Positions 1-6,778 of a DNA stretch of 32,748 bases are shown piece after piece. The translations under genes were made by a program, and so were the position numbers. The DNA is from Enhygromyxa salina (GTDB lineage Bacteria > Myxococcota_A > Polyangia > Nannocystales > Nannocystaceae), in the NCBI RefSeq assembly GCF_002994615.1, contig NZ_PVNK01000091.1, positions 1 to 32,748 of the forward strand. The letters run 5' to 3'. Below the pieces are notes generated by a model. It searched no databases. It had not been told where the DNA came from and saw nothing but the letters and a program-made list of their open reading frames with translations. Each line of letters opens with the position of its first letter. Position 1 is the stretch's first letter.

Positions 1-132
1 ACGCGTGGGTGCGCCCCCCAGCCCAGACCCTCCGCGAAGCGCTCCGCATCGATCTCGGGTTTGGGGGCGGGGTGATCGGGAGATCGGCGAATCGATCTTG
101 GGTCAGCGTCGTACCATCGCGGCCCGCTCAGC
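1..132. other. Left-edge non-coding stretch
   Basis: I see no convincing gene here. Open frames run through it on both strands but continue as shadows of the downstream lipoprotein gene. It probably holds that gene's promoter; I cannot pick out clear -35/-10 boxes in this GC-rich DNA. Confidence 0.4.
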
Positions 133-738
133 ATGGCCAAGCCGAAGAAACGCAGCTCCCTCGTGGACATCTGCCGGAGGGCGGTTTTCATCGCGCGGAG
201 CACCCTGCCTTCGCCAGCCTCCCTCGTGCAGCTCGCGGCCGCGGCCCTCGTGCTCCTCGCCAGCGCCTGCGCGAGCGAGGGCTCGGCGTGCCGCAACAGC
301 GATCAGTGCGGCGGCTCGCTCGAGTGCGCGGGCCCAAACGATCCCCAGGTCTGCGGCATCCCGGCCAACGAGCAGTGCAGCAGCGACGCCGACTGCGACG
401 AGAGCTCGCGCTGCCACGCGGTCGACGACCCCTGCAGCCCCGACGGCGTCGGGTCCGAGTGTCGCCAGCCCTGCACCGAGGGCGGCTGCGGCGAGGGCTT
501 TCGCTGCGCGGCCTCCGGGGCCTGCGAGGTCGTCCCCTGCGACGAAGGCTACGACTGTCCGAGCTACCAGACCTGCGATCCGAGCGTGCCCGAGCAGGGC
601 CCGGTCCACGCGCGGGCCCACGGGTGTGTGGCGATCGACTGCAGCGACGATGCCCAGTGCCCGGCGGGGGGCGCCTGCGTCAACGCGGTCTGCCACGAGG
701 GCCCCGGCAGCTGCGTCGAGCCCCAGCTCGTGCCCTGA
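133..738 (+). CDS. Cys-rich putative lipoprotein
   Basis: A 201-residue exported protein of unknown function. The N-terminus is basic (KPKKR), followed by a hydrophobic stretch at about residues 31-45 ending in LLASAC, a relaxed lipobox with Cys46 as the likely lipidated residue. The mature part is full of regularly spaced cysteines in short repeats of the type CRNSDQCGG, CSSDADCDESSRC and CDEGYDCPSYQTC, which resemble the Cys-rich repeats common in myxobacterial surface lipoproteins. The pairs probably form disulfides outside the cytoplasm. The ATG at 133 is chosen because it gives the complete signal sequence. It converges with the minus-strand XRE gene. The substrate or partner cannot be read from the sequence. 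The lipobox lacks the usual aliphatic residue at -3, so a cleaved or membrane-anchored form is also possible. Confidence 0.8.
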   Translation: MAKPKKRSSLVDICRRAVFIARSTLPSPASLVQLAAAALVLLASACASEGSACRNSDQCGGSLECAGPNDPQVCGIPANEQCSSDADCDESSRCHAVDDPCSPDGVGSECRQPCTEGGCGEGFRCAASGACEVVPCDEGYDCPSYQTCDPSVPEQGPVHARAHGCVAIDCSDDAQCPAGGACVNAVCHEGPGSCVEPQLVP

Positions 739-809
739 CCGGCGCTCACTTGTGTTGGGTGTAACGTGAGCTCAACAAGATCACGCGAGGGAAGGTTGGC
801 CAGGGCCGT

Positions 810-1277
810 TCACGGGACCCGCTCGAACCCGTCGAAGAGTTCGGACAGCGGGATGTCGAGCCCGAGGCATAGCTTGCGCAAGGTGTCGAGCGCCATGGAC
901 ACACGGCCGTTCTCGATCTCCTCGATGGACTCGACCGAGAGATTACAACGGCGAGCGAGGTCGGCGACGCTCAAGTCTCGCTCGTCTCGACACGAGCGGA
1001 TGTAGAGGCCGAAGAACCGCGCCGACTGTCCCCGACCCAGGGAGCTCTGCGCCAGCGCCGACATGGACATGCCGAGCCCGGCGCATAGCTTCCGCAGCGT
1101 GTCGAACTCCGGCGAGAGGTAGCCCTCCTCCAGCCGAACGATCATGTCGAGCACGAGCTCGCAGCGGTCCGCGAGCTGTTCACGTGTTAGCCCCCGTGCC
1201 TCACGGCACGCCTGAACGTAGCGACCGAAATGTCCGCGGAGGGGCTCTTCTTCGTCATCGTACACAAACTCCCACAC
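810..1277 (-). CDS. Tandem-HTH XRE family regulator
   Basis: A 155-residue DNA-binding protein made almost entirely of two XRE/Cro-type helix-turn-helix domains, at about residues 16-72 and 88-147. Each has the signature order of a short basic helix (YVQACREARGL, YIRSCRDERDL), the paired helices (TREQLADRC, SVADLARRC), a recognition segment ending in RLEEG or EIENG, and a closing FDTLRKLCAGLGM / LDTLRKLCLGLDI helix. The likeness of the halves suggests internal duplication, so one chain may act as a built-in dimer. The start is GTG at 1277. The gene lies 36 bp downstream of the sigma-factor gene on the same strand, so the two are probably co-transcribed. The target is unknown; the sigma/kinase promoter region is a reasonable guess. 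Confidence 0.85.
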   Translation of the reverse strand: MWEFVYDDEEEPLRGHFGRYVQACREARGLTREQLADRCELVLDMIVRLEEGYLSPEFDTLRKLCAGLGMSMSALAQSSLGRGQSARFFGLYIRSCRDERDLSVADLARRCNLSVESIEEIENGRVSMALDTLRKLCLGLDIPLSELFDGFERVP

Positions 1278-1313
1278 CCGCTCGTGGCGGAGAGAGAACA
1301 GGTTCGGCGAGTT

Positions 1314-1976
1314 CTAGGATGTTGGAATCCTCACTCGCCATGTCGTCGCCTCGCGAAGCAATACGATCAGCCGAGCGACGGCGCGCCGACGTCGGGCCCG
1401 AGCGGTCTCCACCGCGATGTCGAACGCGAGCGCGAGCGCGTGCGTGTCCACGTACAAGAGGGACTCACGCTGAAGCTTTGTTAGCCGCGGCATCGCCTGT
1501 TCCACCGCCTGCAGCTGCTCGACCTTGTACAGGGTGGACGAGAGCCGCGTCTCGGGGCAGGCCATCGCTCGGAGGATGGCTCGGGCTTCGCCGGTCCTCT
1601 TGCGCTCGTGATTGCCATTGTTGTGGTGAAGCTTGAGCGCTTCGAACTTCACGATCCTGTGCAGCCAGCGAGAAAAGCCGCCTGGTGTCTGTTTCTCGTA
1701 GCCCGGGAGTTTTTTCATGACGACCATGAGCGAGCGTTGCTTGAGATCGTGCCCATCGACGGGACCAACCTTGGCCTCGCAGATCTGCAAGAGCTTCGCG
1801 CTGACGGTCTTCCAAAACGCTCGTTCCACTCGCCCCCCGGTCGAGCCCCGAGCCTCCTCCGCCCGCATGTTCAGCAACAGCTCGTCCAGATCACCGCTCG
1901 CCATGGTTTCGATGGTATCAGACAGCGAGGGACGAGGCGTACTCAGCTCGAACATTTGCCTGTTAGAACCATGCAC
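1314..1976 (-). CDS. ECF-like sigma-70 family RNA polymerase sigma factor
   Basis: A 220-residue protein with the layout of a small sigma factor. Residues about 50-120 look like region 2, including GGFSRWLHRIVKFEALKLHH, which matches the usual 'F..WL..I..N.a...lRr' helix that contacts the -10 element. Residues about 155-210 look like region 4, with LTKLQRESLLYV followed by a helix-turn-helix (LALAFDIAVETARARRRRAVARL) for the -35 element. It would direct RNA polymerase to a small regulon. The longest frame begins with GTG at 1976; the ATG at 1955 is an alternative. It is divergent from a Ser/Thr kinase and upstream of the XRE gene. In myxobacteria such sigma/kinase pairs are common, with the kinase expected to control activity. 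No anti-sigma factor is visible. The family call is motif-based and the sequence is divergent. Confidence 0.75.
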   Translation of the reverse strand: MHGSNRQMFELSTPRPSLSDTIETMASGDLDELLLNMRAEEARGSTGGRVERAFWKTVSAKLLQICEAKVGPVDGHDLKQRSLMVVMKKLPGYEKQTPGGFSRWLHRIVKFEALKLHHNNGNHERKRTGEARAILRAMACPETRLSSTLYKVEQLQAVEQAMPRLTKLQRESLLYVDTHALALAFDIAVETARARRRRAVARLIVLLREATTWRVRIPTS

Positions 1977-2080
1977 CGAGTCACGGGCAACCTCGCATTC
2001 GCGCCTCGAGACCGCTTCAGGCCGGGTCTTGGAGGGACATCACTGGTCTCGTAACCGGCTCGCGCGCTACCGTTGCCCAT
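1977..2080. promoter_or_regulatory. Divergent promoter region, sigma factor / kinase
   Basis: This 104-bp gap separates the start codons of the divergent sigma-factor and kinase genes, so it must hold both promoters and is the most likely place for self-regulation by the sigma factor or the XRE protein. I could not identify a specific -35/-10 pair. Position is the only evidence. Confidence 0.45.
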
Positions 2081-3751
2081 GTGAGCGGCAGTCAGGACGC
2101 ACCCGAGACCGAGAAGAAGGCCATGACGACTCGGCGACGGCAATCACCCCTCGACTACTTCGAGGAGTTGCGGGCTGACATTGAGTTCGTCGACACGCTG
2201 GAGACCGTCTACGCGTACAAATACCCTGGCGCGTCGCCTCCCGAGCCCGAGTGGCCAGAGATCGGTCACTTCGAAGTGCGTGAGTGGGTTGGACATGGGG
2301 GCTATGGGGCGGTCGTCATCGGGCGTGACACGAAGCTCGATCGATTCGTCGCGCTCAAGCTCTGTCCGGCAACCCTGGACCCCGAGGCCGAGCGCAAATT
2401 CAGGCGCGAGGTTCAGCTGCTCGCCGCGGTTTCTCATCCAAACATCGTGACCGTGCACGAGATCGGCTGCCATGGCGACGACTTGTTCTGCGCGATGGAG
2501 TACATCCGCGGTGTCGACGGGGCATCGTACCTCGGCACGGATGCGAGCGACGCCGAGATCGTCGAGACCTATTGCCGCGCTGGCGAGGGTCTCGCGGCTG
2601 CGCACGCGCAAGACATCGTGCATGGCGATTTCAAGCCGTCGAACGTGCTAATCGGCACTGACGGCCGTGTGTGCGTCGCAGATTTTGGGCTCGCGCGTCG
2701 GATCGACGAGTCGGACGAAGCTGCAGAGCCCGGCTCGAGCAGCTATCGCGGGGGGACGCTTCCCTACGTCGCCCCCGAGCTGCTCCGCGGAGGCCCACCG
2801 TCGCCCGCCTCGGATCAGTGGGCGTTTTGTGTGTCGCTGTGGCTGTCGCTGTTCACTCGGTACCCGTTCGAGGGCGAAGACGAGACGAGCATGCTCGTAG
2901 CGACTTCGCTCGGGCCCAAGCCCGCGACTGTCCCGCCTGGCCTGTGCGCTGACGTGCGAGAGATCCTGTGTCGTGGGCTGTCGATCGACCCGGCCGCTCG
3001 GTATCCGAGCGTGCGCGCGCTGGTTGATGAGCTGCGACGGCTGTCGACGAACGCCGCGAGTCCGCCCGAGCCTGAGGCCGAGGCTGGGACCGGTCCTGGG
3101 TCCGAATCTGAGCGGACCGAGTCTGCACCCAAAGCTGCGCGCGAGGTTGAGACCGAGTCCACCGCCGAGGTCGGCATCAGCAAGGAGCGCGTCGAGGTCG
3201 GGCTGATGTCACAACAACTGGTCGAGCGCGCTCGGTTCTTGCGTGTGGGCGCGGTGAGTCTTGGGAGCGCGGCCATGGGAGCGGCGCTGGTGTTGGCAGC
3301 TGTCGCGCCGAGGCCTGAGTGGAAGCTCGACGCGCTCGCCGAGGCCGAGTCGGTGAAGGTCGACAAGCGGCAGCTCGGGACGCAGAAGCTCGACGAGGCC
3401 AACCTGATCCTCGACAAGGAGGTCGTGACCGAGGCAGACGTGGAGCGGGTGTACGAGCTGTGGCTCGAGAGCCAGCCTCTGATGGTGCCCACCGCACAGA
3501 CCTTCTTGGCTTCGGAGTCGCTCGACCTGGCTCGACGTGTTGATGGGGTGATGCCGGGTCGAAAGCGTACAGCCTTGATGGCAAGTTACTCGGCCACGAA
3601 GTTCCGGGACACGAACAACTGGACACGGGCCGCAGAGGCGGCGTGCGAGGCGGCCAAGTTGGCCTACGCGGCGGGGGACCAAAAGATGGCAGCGGAGCAA
3701 GAGCGCAACGCTGCCATGTATGACCCAGAGCGTCGGTGCGAACTCCCGTAG
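2081..3751 (+). CDS. Membrane-anchored Ser/Thr protein kinase (HGD-type)
   Basis: A 556-residue Hanks-type kinase. Residues about 63-322 hold the catalytic domain: glycine loop VGHGGYGAV (70-78), ATP-anchoring Lys93 (VALKL), alpha-C Glu110, catalytic loop HGDFKPSN (181-188), metal-binding DFG (201-203) and APE (231-233). The catalytic loop has HGD instead of HRD, so it lacks the arginine that normally couples activation-loop phosphorylation to activity; the other key residues are present and it should be active. An acidic Pro/Glu/Ser-rich linker leads to one transmembrane helix (about 388-410) and a C-terminal helical domain of about 145 residues outside the membrane, the likely sensor. The start is GTG at 2081, or ATG at 2123. 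It is divergent from the ECF-like sigma gene, a plausible partner. The extracytoplasmic part matches no family I recognise. Confidence 0.9.
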   Translation: MSGSQDAPETEKKAMTTRRRQSPLDYFEELRADIEFVDTLETVYAYKYPGASPPEPEWPEIGHFEVREWVGHGGYGAVVIGRDTKLDRFVALKLCPATLDPEAERKFRREVQLLAAVSHPNIVTVHEIGCHGDDLFCAMEYIRGVDGASYLGTDASDAEIVETYCRAGEGLAAAHAQDIVHGDFKPSNVLIGTDGRVCVADFGLARRIDESDEAAEPGSSSYRGGTLPYVAPELLRGGPPSPASDQWAFCVSLWLSLFTRYPFEGEDETSMLVATSLGPKPATVPPGLCADVREILCRGLSIDPAARYPSVRALVDELRRLSTNAASPPEPEAEAGTGPGSESERTESAPKAAREVETESTAEVGISKERVEVGLMSQQLVERARFLRVGAVSLGSAAMGAALVLAAVAPRPEWKLDALAEAESVKVDKRQLGTQKLDEANLILDKEVVTEADVERVYELWLESQPLMVPTAQTFLASESLDLARRVDGVMPGRKRTALMASYSATKFRDTNNWTRAAEAACEAAKLAYAAGDQKMAAEQERNAAMYDPERRCELP

Positions 3752-3805
3752 GTAGGGGACTAGTCCTTGAGCAAGCGCTGAGTTGAAGAACTGCTTGATT
3801 CAGGG

Positions 3806-3825
3806 CTAGCACCCCGGGCTGCTAG
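3806..3825. terminator. Inverted repeat between convergent genes
   Basis: CTAGCA (3806-3811) pairs with TGCTAG (3820-3825) around a GC-rich loop, between the convergent kinase gene and the Cys-rich protein gene, and includes the latter's TAG stop. There is no T-run, so this is not a textbook intrinsic terminator. The reverse complement of 3809-3825 occurs again at 32730-32746, also at a gene's 3' end. Confidence 0.4.
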
Positions 3826-4379
3826 TCAGCGCAACCGACCGTTCCGTCTTCATTCGTGTAGGGTGACTCGCACCACTGGTAGAGCCCTCCGCAGTCCTCC
3901 CCAAAGGCAACTTCGTAGCAGGCTCCACCGAAGCAGCACAGCAGTGAGGTCGCCTGCGGGTCGACTTGAACGCGACGCGGTGGGGCTGCGCAGACACCCG
4001 AGTCACAGGCGCTGGGGAAGGGCTGCAGGCACACCACCTGGTTTTCGTTGGACTTTGCGTAGTCGCACCGCCGCTTGACCTGAGTCGTCTGACACTCACC
4101 GCGGGTGTTGGTTGGCGTGCAGGAGGCGGAGTCTGGTCCGAGCTCGCAGCAGACCTCGCCCGTCCAGGCCGGGGCGTCTTGATCGGTCCACGTGCAGTAC
4201 TTCGACAGCATCGTCCCGTTGGCGTCCTCTAGCGGGACGCCGTTGGGGGCCAGGTAGACATCTTCCGTGCACAGATCGGGCACCTCGGGATCCGTCGCCG
4301 CTTGCACGGGACCGAGCCAGAGCATGGGCATGGGCGCGAAAATCGTGAGAATCGTCGTGAGGACGGTTGTGGGTTCCAT
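3822..4379 (-). CDS. Secreted Cys-rich protein of unknown function
   Basis: A 185-residue protein with an N-terminal hydrophobic segment (about residues 4-23) and a signal-peptidase-like site PVQA|ATD near residue 27. The mature part has many cysteines, including pairs (VCCELG, LLCCFGG), suggesting a disulfide-stabilised exported protein. I do not recognise the family and see no catalytic motif. The ATG at 4379 sits directly behind GAGGA, which is very close for a ribosome site; internal Met17 or Met19 would destroy the signal peptide, so the longer start is kept. It lies 51 bp downstream of a possible 55-residue membrane ORF on the same strand and converges with the kinase gene. Confidence 0.75.
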   Translation of the reverse strand: MEPTTVLTTILTIFAPMPMLWLGPVQAATDPEVPDLCTEDVYLAPNGVPLEDANGTMLSKYCTWTDQDAPAWTGEVCCELGPDSASCTPTNTRGECQTTQVKRRCDYAKSNENQVVCLQPFPSACDSGVCAAPPRRVQVDPQATSLLCCFGGACYEVAFGEDCGGLYQWCESPYTNEDGTVGCAD

Positions 4380-4430
4380 TCCTCTAACCTATCGGCTTCG
4401 GCGGGCCCGTCGCCACGGTTCGCCACTCGC

Positions 4431-4598
4431 TCACGAACCCAGGTCGACGAAGGAGGCTCCCTCGCGCAACGCGAGTACGGCGAGCAGCACCAGCGCCAGG
4501 CTCGCCGTGACCAAGCCGAGGGCCCACCCTGGCAGCCCCAGCGCCGAAGCCACGAACATCGTGGTCAACATGAGCACGGTGAAGGGAAGGACGGTCAC
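4431..4598 (-). CDS. Possible small two-TM membrane protein
   Basis: A 55-codon frame starting with GTG at 4598, preceded by GGGAG about 11 bases upstream. The product would be almost entirely hydrophobic: one segment at about residues 5-25 (LPFTVLMLTTMFVASALGL) and a second at about 26-44 (LGLVTASLALVLLAVLAL), then a short polar tail ending in VDLGS. It fills the space between the terminator of the methyltransferase gene and the secreted Cys-rich gene, same strand as both. I do not recognise a family. Support is the ribosome-site-like sequence, the coherent two-helix hydrophobicity and the otherwise unexplained gap; with so short an ORF in GC-rich DNA, chance cannot be excluded. Confidence 0.4.
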   Translation of the reverse strand: MTVLPFTVLMLTTMFVASALGLPGWALGLVTASLALVLLAVLALREGASFVDLGS

Positions 4599-4641
4599 TC
4601 GCCAGTTCTCCCGCCCCCGGTTCCAGACGGCCCCAAACGCA

Positions 4642-4670
4642 AAGACGGCGACCGAATCGGCCGCCGTCTT
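4642..4670 (-). terminator. Intrinsic terminator of the methyltransferase gene
   Basis: Two 14-base arms (4642-4655 and 4657-4670) are complementary except at one position, which on the minus-strand transcript is a G-U pair. Read on minus, the stem is followed by a T-rich stretch (CTTTGCGTTT). It lies 24 bp after the stop of the methyltransferase gene, where a Rho-independent terminator is expected. Confidence 0.75.
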
Positions 4671-4693
4671 GGCACGGGTGAGCTCGGCCGCCG

Positions 4694-5602
4694 CTACTCG
4701 GGCTTGCGGAACTTGAGCGTCATGCGATCGGACTCGCCGATCTCAATGTGCTTGGCCTTGTCCTCGTCGCTCTGCTCGACGCCCCTCTCGGGCCCGGACA
4801 GGTTCGGCGGCAGGGTCCAGACGCCGCCGGGGTAGTCCTTGGTGTCCTTCGGGTTGGCGTTGATCTCGGACTTCTCGACGAGCTCGAAGCCGGCCTTTTG
4901 CGCGGACTCGATGACCACGGCCTCGGGCAGGTAGCCCTGCTTGGAGGTCTCTTCGGCGTTGGCGCCCTCGGCCGCGCGGTGCTGGACGATGCCGAACACG
5001 CCGCCGGGCTTGAGGGCCCGGAACGCGGCGCCGTAGATCTGCTCGGTCTGGCTCCTGTTGTACCAGCCGTGGCTGTTGCGGAAGGTGACGACGAGGTCGA
5101 CGCTGCCCTCGGGCGCGAGCTCAAAGGCCTCGTCGGCGCTGACCGGGGCGACCGTGATCGTCGGGTTGCCGAAGATCTCGGGCGCAGCCGTGAGCTTGTC
5201 CTCGAACTTCTTGGCGTTCTCGCCGTAGCGCTCGTGGTCCGACGGCCAGTTGGTCACGATCAGCGTGCCCTCGTCGCGCAGGTAGGGGCCGAGGATCTCG
5301 GTGTACCAGCCGCCGCCGGGCGAGAGCTCGGCGACGGTCATGTCGCGCTCGATGCCGAAGAACTCGAGGGTCTCTTGCGGGTGGCGGGCGGCGTCGCGGG
5401 CCGCGTTGTCGCCACGGTGGGCACTGGCGAGCACGCTGGCGAGGTCGGGGAATTCGGGCGCGTCGGCGGTCTCGCTCGGCTCGTCCGTCGGCGTCGCGTC
5501 GTCGACGGTGACGGTCTCGTCCTTGTTCTTGTCGCAGGCGAGAGGCGAGAGGCCGAGCCCGAGGCTCAGCGCGGTGGTCATGACCAGGTGGGTCTTCGAC
5601 AT
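4694..5602 (-). CDS. Exported lipoprotein with SAM-methyltransferase fold
   Basis: A 302-residue protein combining an export signal with a class I methyltransferase-like domain. From ATG 5602 a hydrophobic segment ends at a relaxed lipobox (PLAC, Cys23), then an acidic Thr/Asp/Glu-rich linker, then the Rossmann domain. The SAM-binding motif I is VAELSPGGGWYTEIL at about residues 90-104; later comes DLVVTFRNSHGW and ALKPGGVFGIVQHR, typical of motifs IV-VI. It resembles the 'predicted methyltransferase' group COG4798, whose members often carry signal peptides; the reaction is unknown and SAM is not expected outside the cytoplasm. ATG 5602 is preferred over ATG 5611 because AGGA lies 8 bases before it. 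It has its own terminator and is divergent from the PH-like membrane protein gene. Confidence 0.85.
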   Translation of the reverse strand: MSKTHLVMTTALSLGLGLSPLACDKNKDETVTVDDATPTDEPSETADAPEFPDLASVLASAHRGDNAARDAARHPQETLEFFGIERDMTVAELSPGGGWYTEILGPYLRDEGTLIVTNWPSDHERYGENAKKFEDKLTAAPEIFGNPTITVAPVSADEAFELAPEGSVDLVVTFRNSHGWYNRSQTEQIYGAAFRALKPGGVFGIVQHRAAEGANAEETSKQGYLPEAVVIESAQKAGFELVEKSEINANPKDTKDYPGGVWTLPPNLSGPERGVEQSDEDKAKHIEIGESDRMTLKFRKPE

Positions 5603-5630
5603 GGCGCGCATCCTACACTAACGTACTCGC
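5603..5630. promoter_or_regulatory. Very short divergent start region
   Basis: Only 28 bp separate the chosen divergent start codons at 5602 (minus) and 5631 (plus). The promoters of the two genes must therefore overlap each other's coding sequence. The stretch contains the AGGA ribosome site of the minus-strand gene. No further element is recognisable. Confidence 0.35.
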
Positions 5631-6101
5631 GTGAATACCCCTCCAGAGGCGGCGCCGGAGGCGGCGCCGGAGTTCGTGGTCGATCGCGTCGCGGTCGCGT
5701 TGATCATCGCGCTCGCCGTGGTCGTGGCGCCGACCGCGATCCTCGCGAGCGCGTGGGTGGTGACCGATGGCTTCGATCTCGCCGCGTCGTCGTGGTTCGC
5801 GCTCGTCGTCGCTGCGCTGTCGTGCGGGCTGACGCTGATCGTGCTCCGCGCCGCGCTCGTCGAGCTGCGCGGGGGGCTCGGCGTGCGGATCGACGCGCGC
5901 GGGATCAGCAAGGGCAAGGTCGAGATCAGCTGGGCCGAGGTCGAGAGCCTCGAGGCGCCGAGCTTCGGGCTGCTCGACATCCGCGGCGGCGGCAAGCAGC
6001 TGCGTGTGCGGACCTACCTGTTCACCGAGCGCAAGCAGCTGCTCGAGCACATCGCCCGCTCGACCGGCAAGCAGGTGCCGGAGATGACGTACAGCTACTG
6101 A
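5631..6101 (+). CDS. Two-TM membrane protein with PH-like domain
   Basis: A 156-residue protein starting with GTG. An Ala/Pro/Glu N-terminus (PEAAPEAAPE) precedes two transmembrane helices at about residues 20-46 and 52-76. The C-terminal half (about 83-156) alternates short beta strands (GVRIDARGISKGKVEISWAEVESLEAPSFGLLDIRGGGKQLRVRTYLF) and ends in a helix, as in the bacterial PH-like domains that follow two TM helices in small membrane proteins. The role is unknown; such domains usually sit on the cytoplasmic side. Followed 94 bp later by the CBS-pair gene on the same strand. Confidence 0.75.
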   Translation: MNTPPEAAPEAAPEFVVDRVAVALIIALAVVVAPTAILASAWVVTDGFDLAASSWFALVVAALSCGLTLIVLRAALVELRGGLGVRIDARGISKGKVEISWAEVESLEAPSFGLLDIRGGGKQLRVRTYLFTERKQLLEHIARSTGKQVPEMTYSY

Positions 6102-6195
6102 GCCAGGGCCCGGGGACGAGGCCCGCGCAAATCTGTCGCGGGGCGCCGGGAGTCGGCCGGCGACGCGGGAGACGGCGTCGTGCTAAGCGGTGGGC

Positions 6196-6633
6196 ATGAG
6201 CGTCGAAGCGATCATGACCCAGTCCGTGTTCAGCGTGAAGCCGACCGCGACCGTGCGTGAGGCCATTCGGTTGATCGAGGACAGCGACATCCGCCACCTG
6301 CCCGTGCTCGAAGACGGTCGGCTGGTCGGCATCGTCAGCGATCGTGACCTGCGTGAGTACCGGATCCCCCTGATGCTGGAGATCGAGCGCTTCGACTCCG
6401 AAGATCGCAGCCGCGCCGACGAGATCCTCGACACGGCGATCAGCGAGGTCATGAACAGCGACATCGTCAGCGTCGACAGCAGCGAGAGCATCGACTCGGT
6501 GATCGGGGCGATGATCGAGTACAAGGTCGGCGCGGTCCCGGTCGTCGACCAACACAGCGACGAGCTGGTCGGGATCGCCAGCTACGTCGACGTGCTCCGC
6601 TACGCCCGCGAGCTGCTGCGCGAGAACGAATAG
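6196..6633 (+). CDS. CBS-domain pair protein
   Basis: A 145-residue protein consisting of two CBS domains, about residues 4-58 and 82-138. The first shows IMTQSVFSVKPTATVREA, DIRHLPVLEDGRLVGIVSDRDL; the second VMNSDIVSVDSSESIDSV, KVGAVPVVDQHSDELVGIASYVDV. Tandem CBS domains form a Bateman module that binds adenine nucleotides or SAM and reports energy state to a partner. No effector domain is fused, so it must act on another protein. Many stand-alone pairs look like this, and the ligand cannot be predicted. ATG 6196 is preferred over in-frame GTG 6190 because MSVEAIM fits the usual start of such proteins. A perfect hairpin lies 10 bp after the stop. Confidence 0.92.
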   Translation: MSVEAIMTQSVFSVKPTATVREAIRLIEDSDIRHLPVLEDGRLVGIVSDRDLREYRIPLMLEIERFDSEDRSRADEILDTAISEVMNSDIVSVDSSESIDSVIGAMIEYKVGAVPVVDQHSDELVGIASYVDVLRYARELLRENE

Positions 6634-6643
6634 GCGCCCGGGG

Positions 6644-6664
6644 TGATCATCGCCCCGATGATCA
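6644..6664 (+). terminator. Perfect 9-bp inverted repeat after CBS gene
   Basis: TGATCATCG (6644-6652) and CGATGATCA (6656-6664) form a perfect hairpin with a three-base CCC loop, starting 10 bp after the CBS gene's stop. No U-tract follows, so it may act as a Rho-dependent or stabilising 3' hairpin, or as a binding site for a dimeric regulator in front of the next gene. Immediately after comes GCCGGCGACGCCGGC, a further short self-complementary stretch. Confidence 0.5.
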
Positions 6665-6778
6665 GCCGGCGACGCCGGCGACGTAGAACAGCTGATGAGC
6701 ACCAAACCTGGGGCCGCGGGGGGCTCTGGCCAGGTCGTGGTGGGCACGAGCGGGCGACTCGCGGTAGCCTGGGTGACC

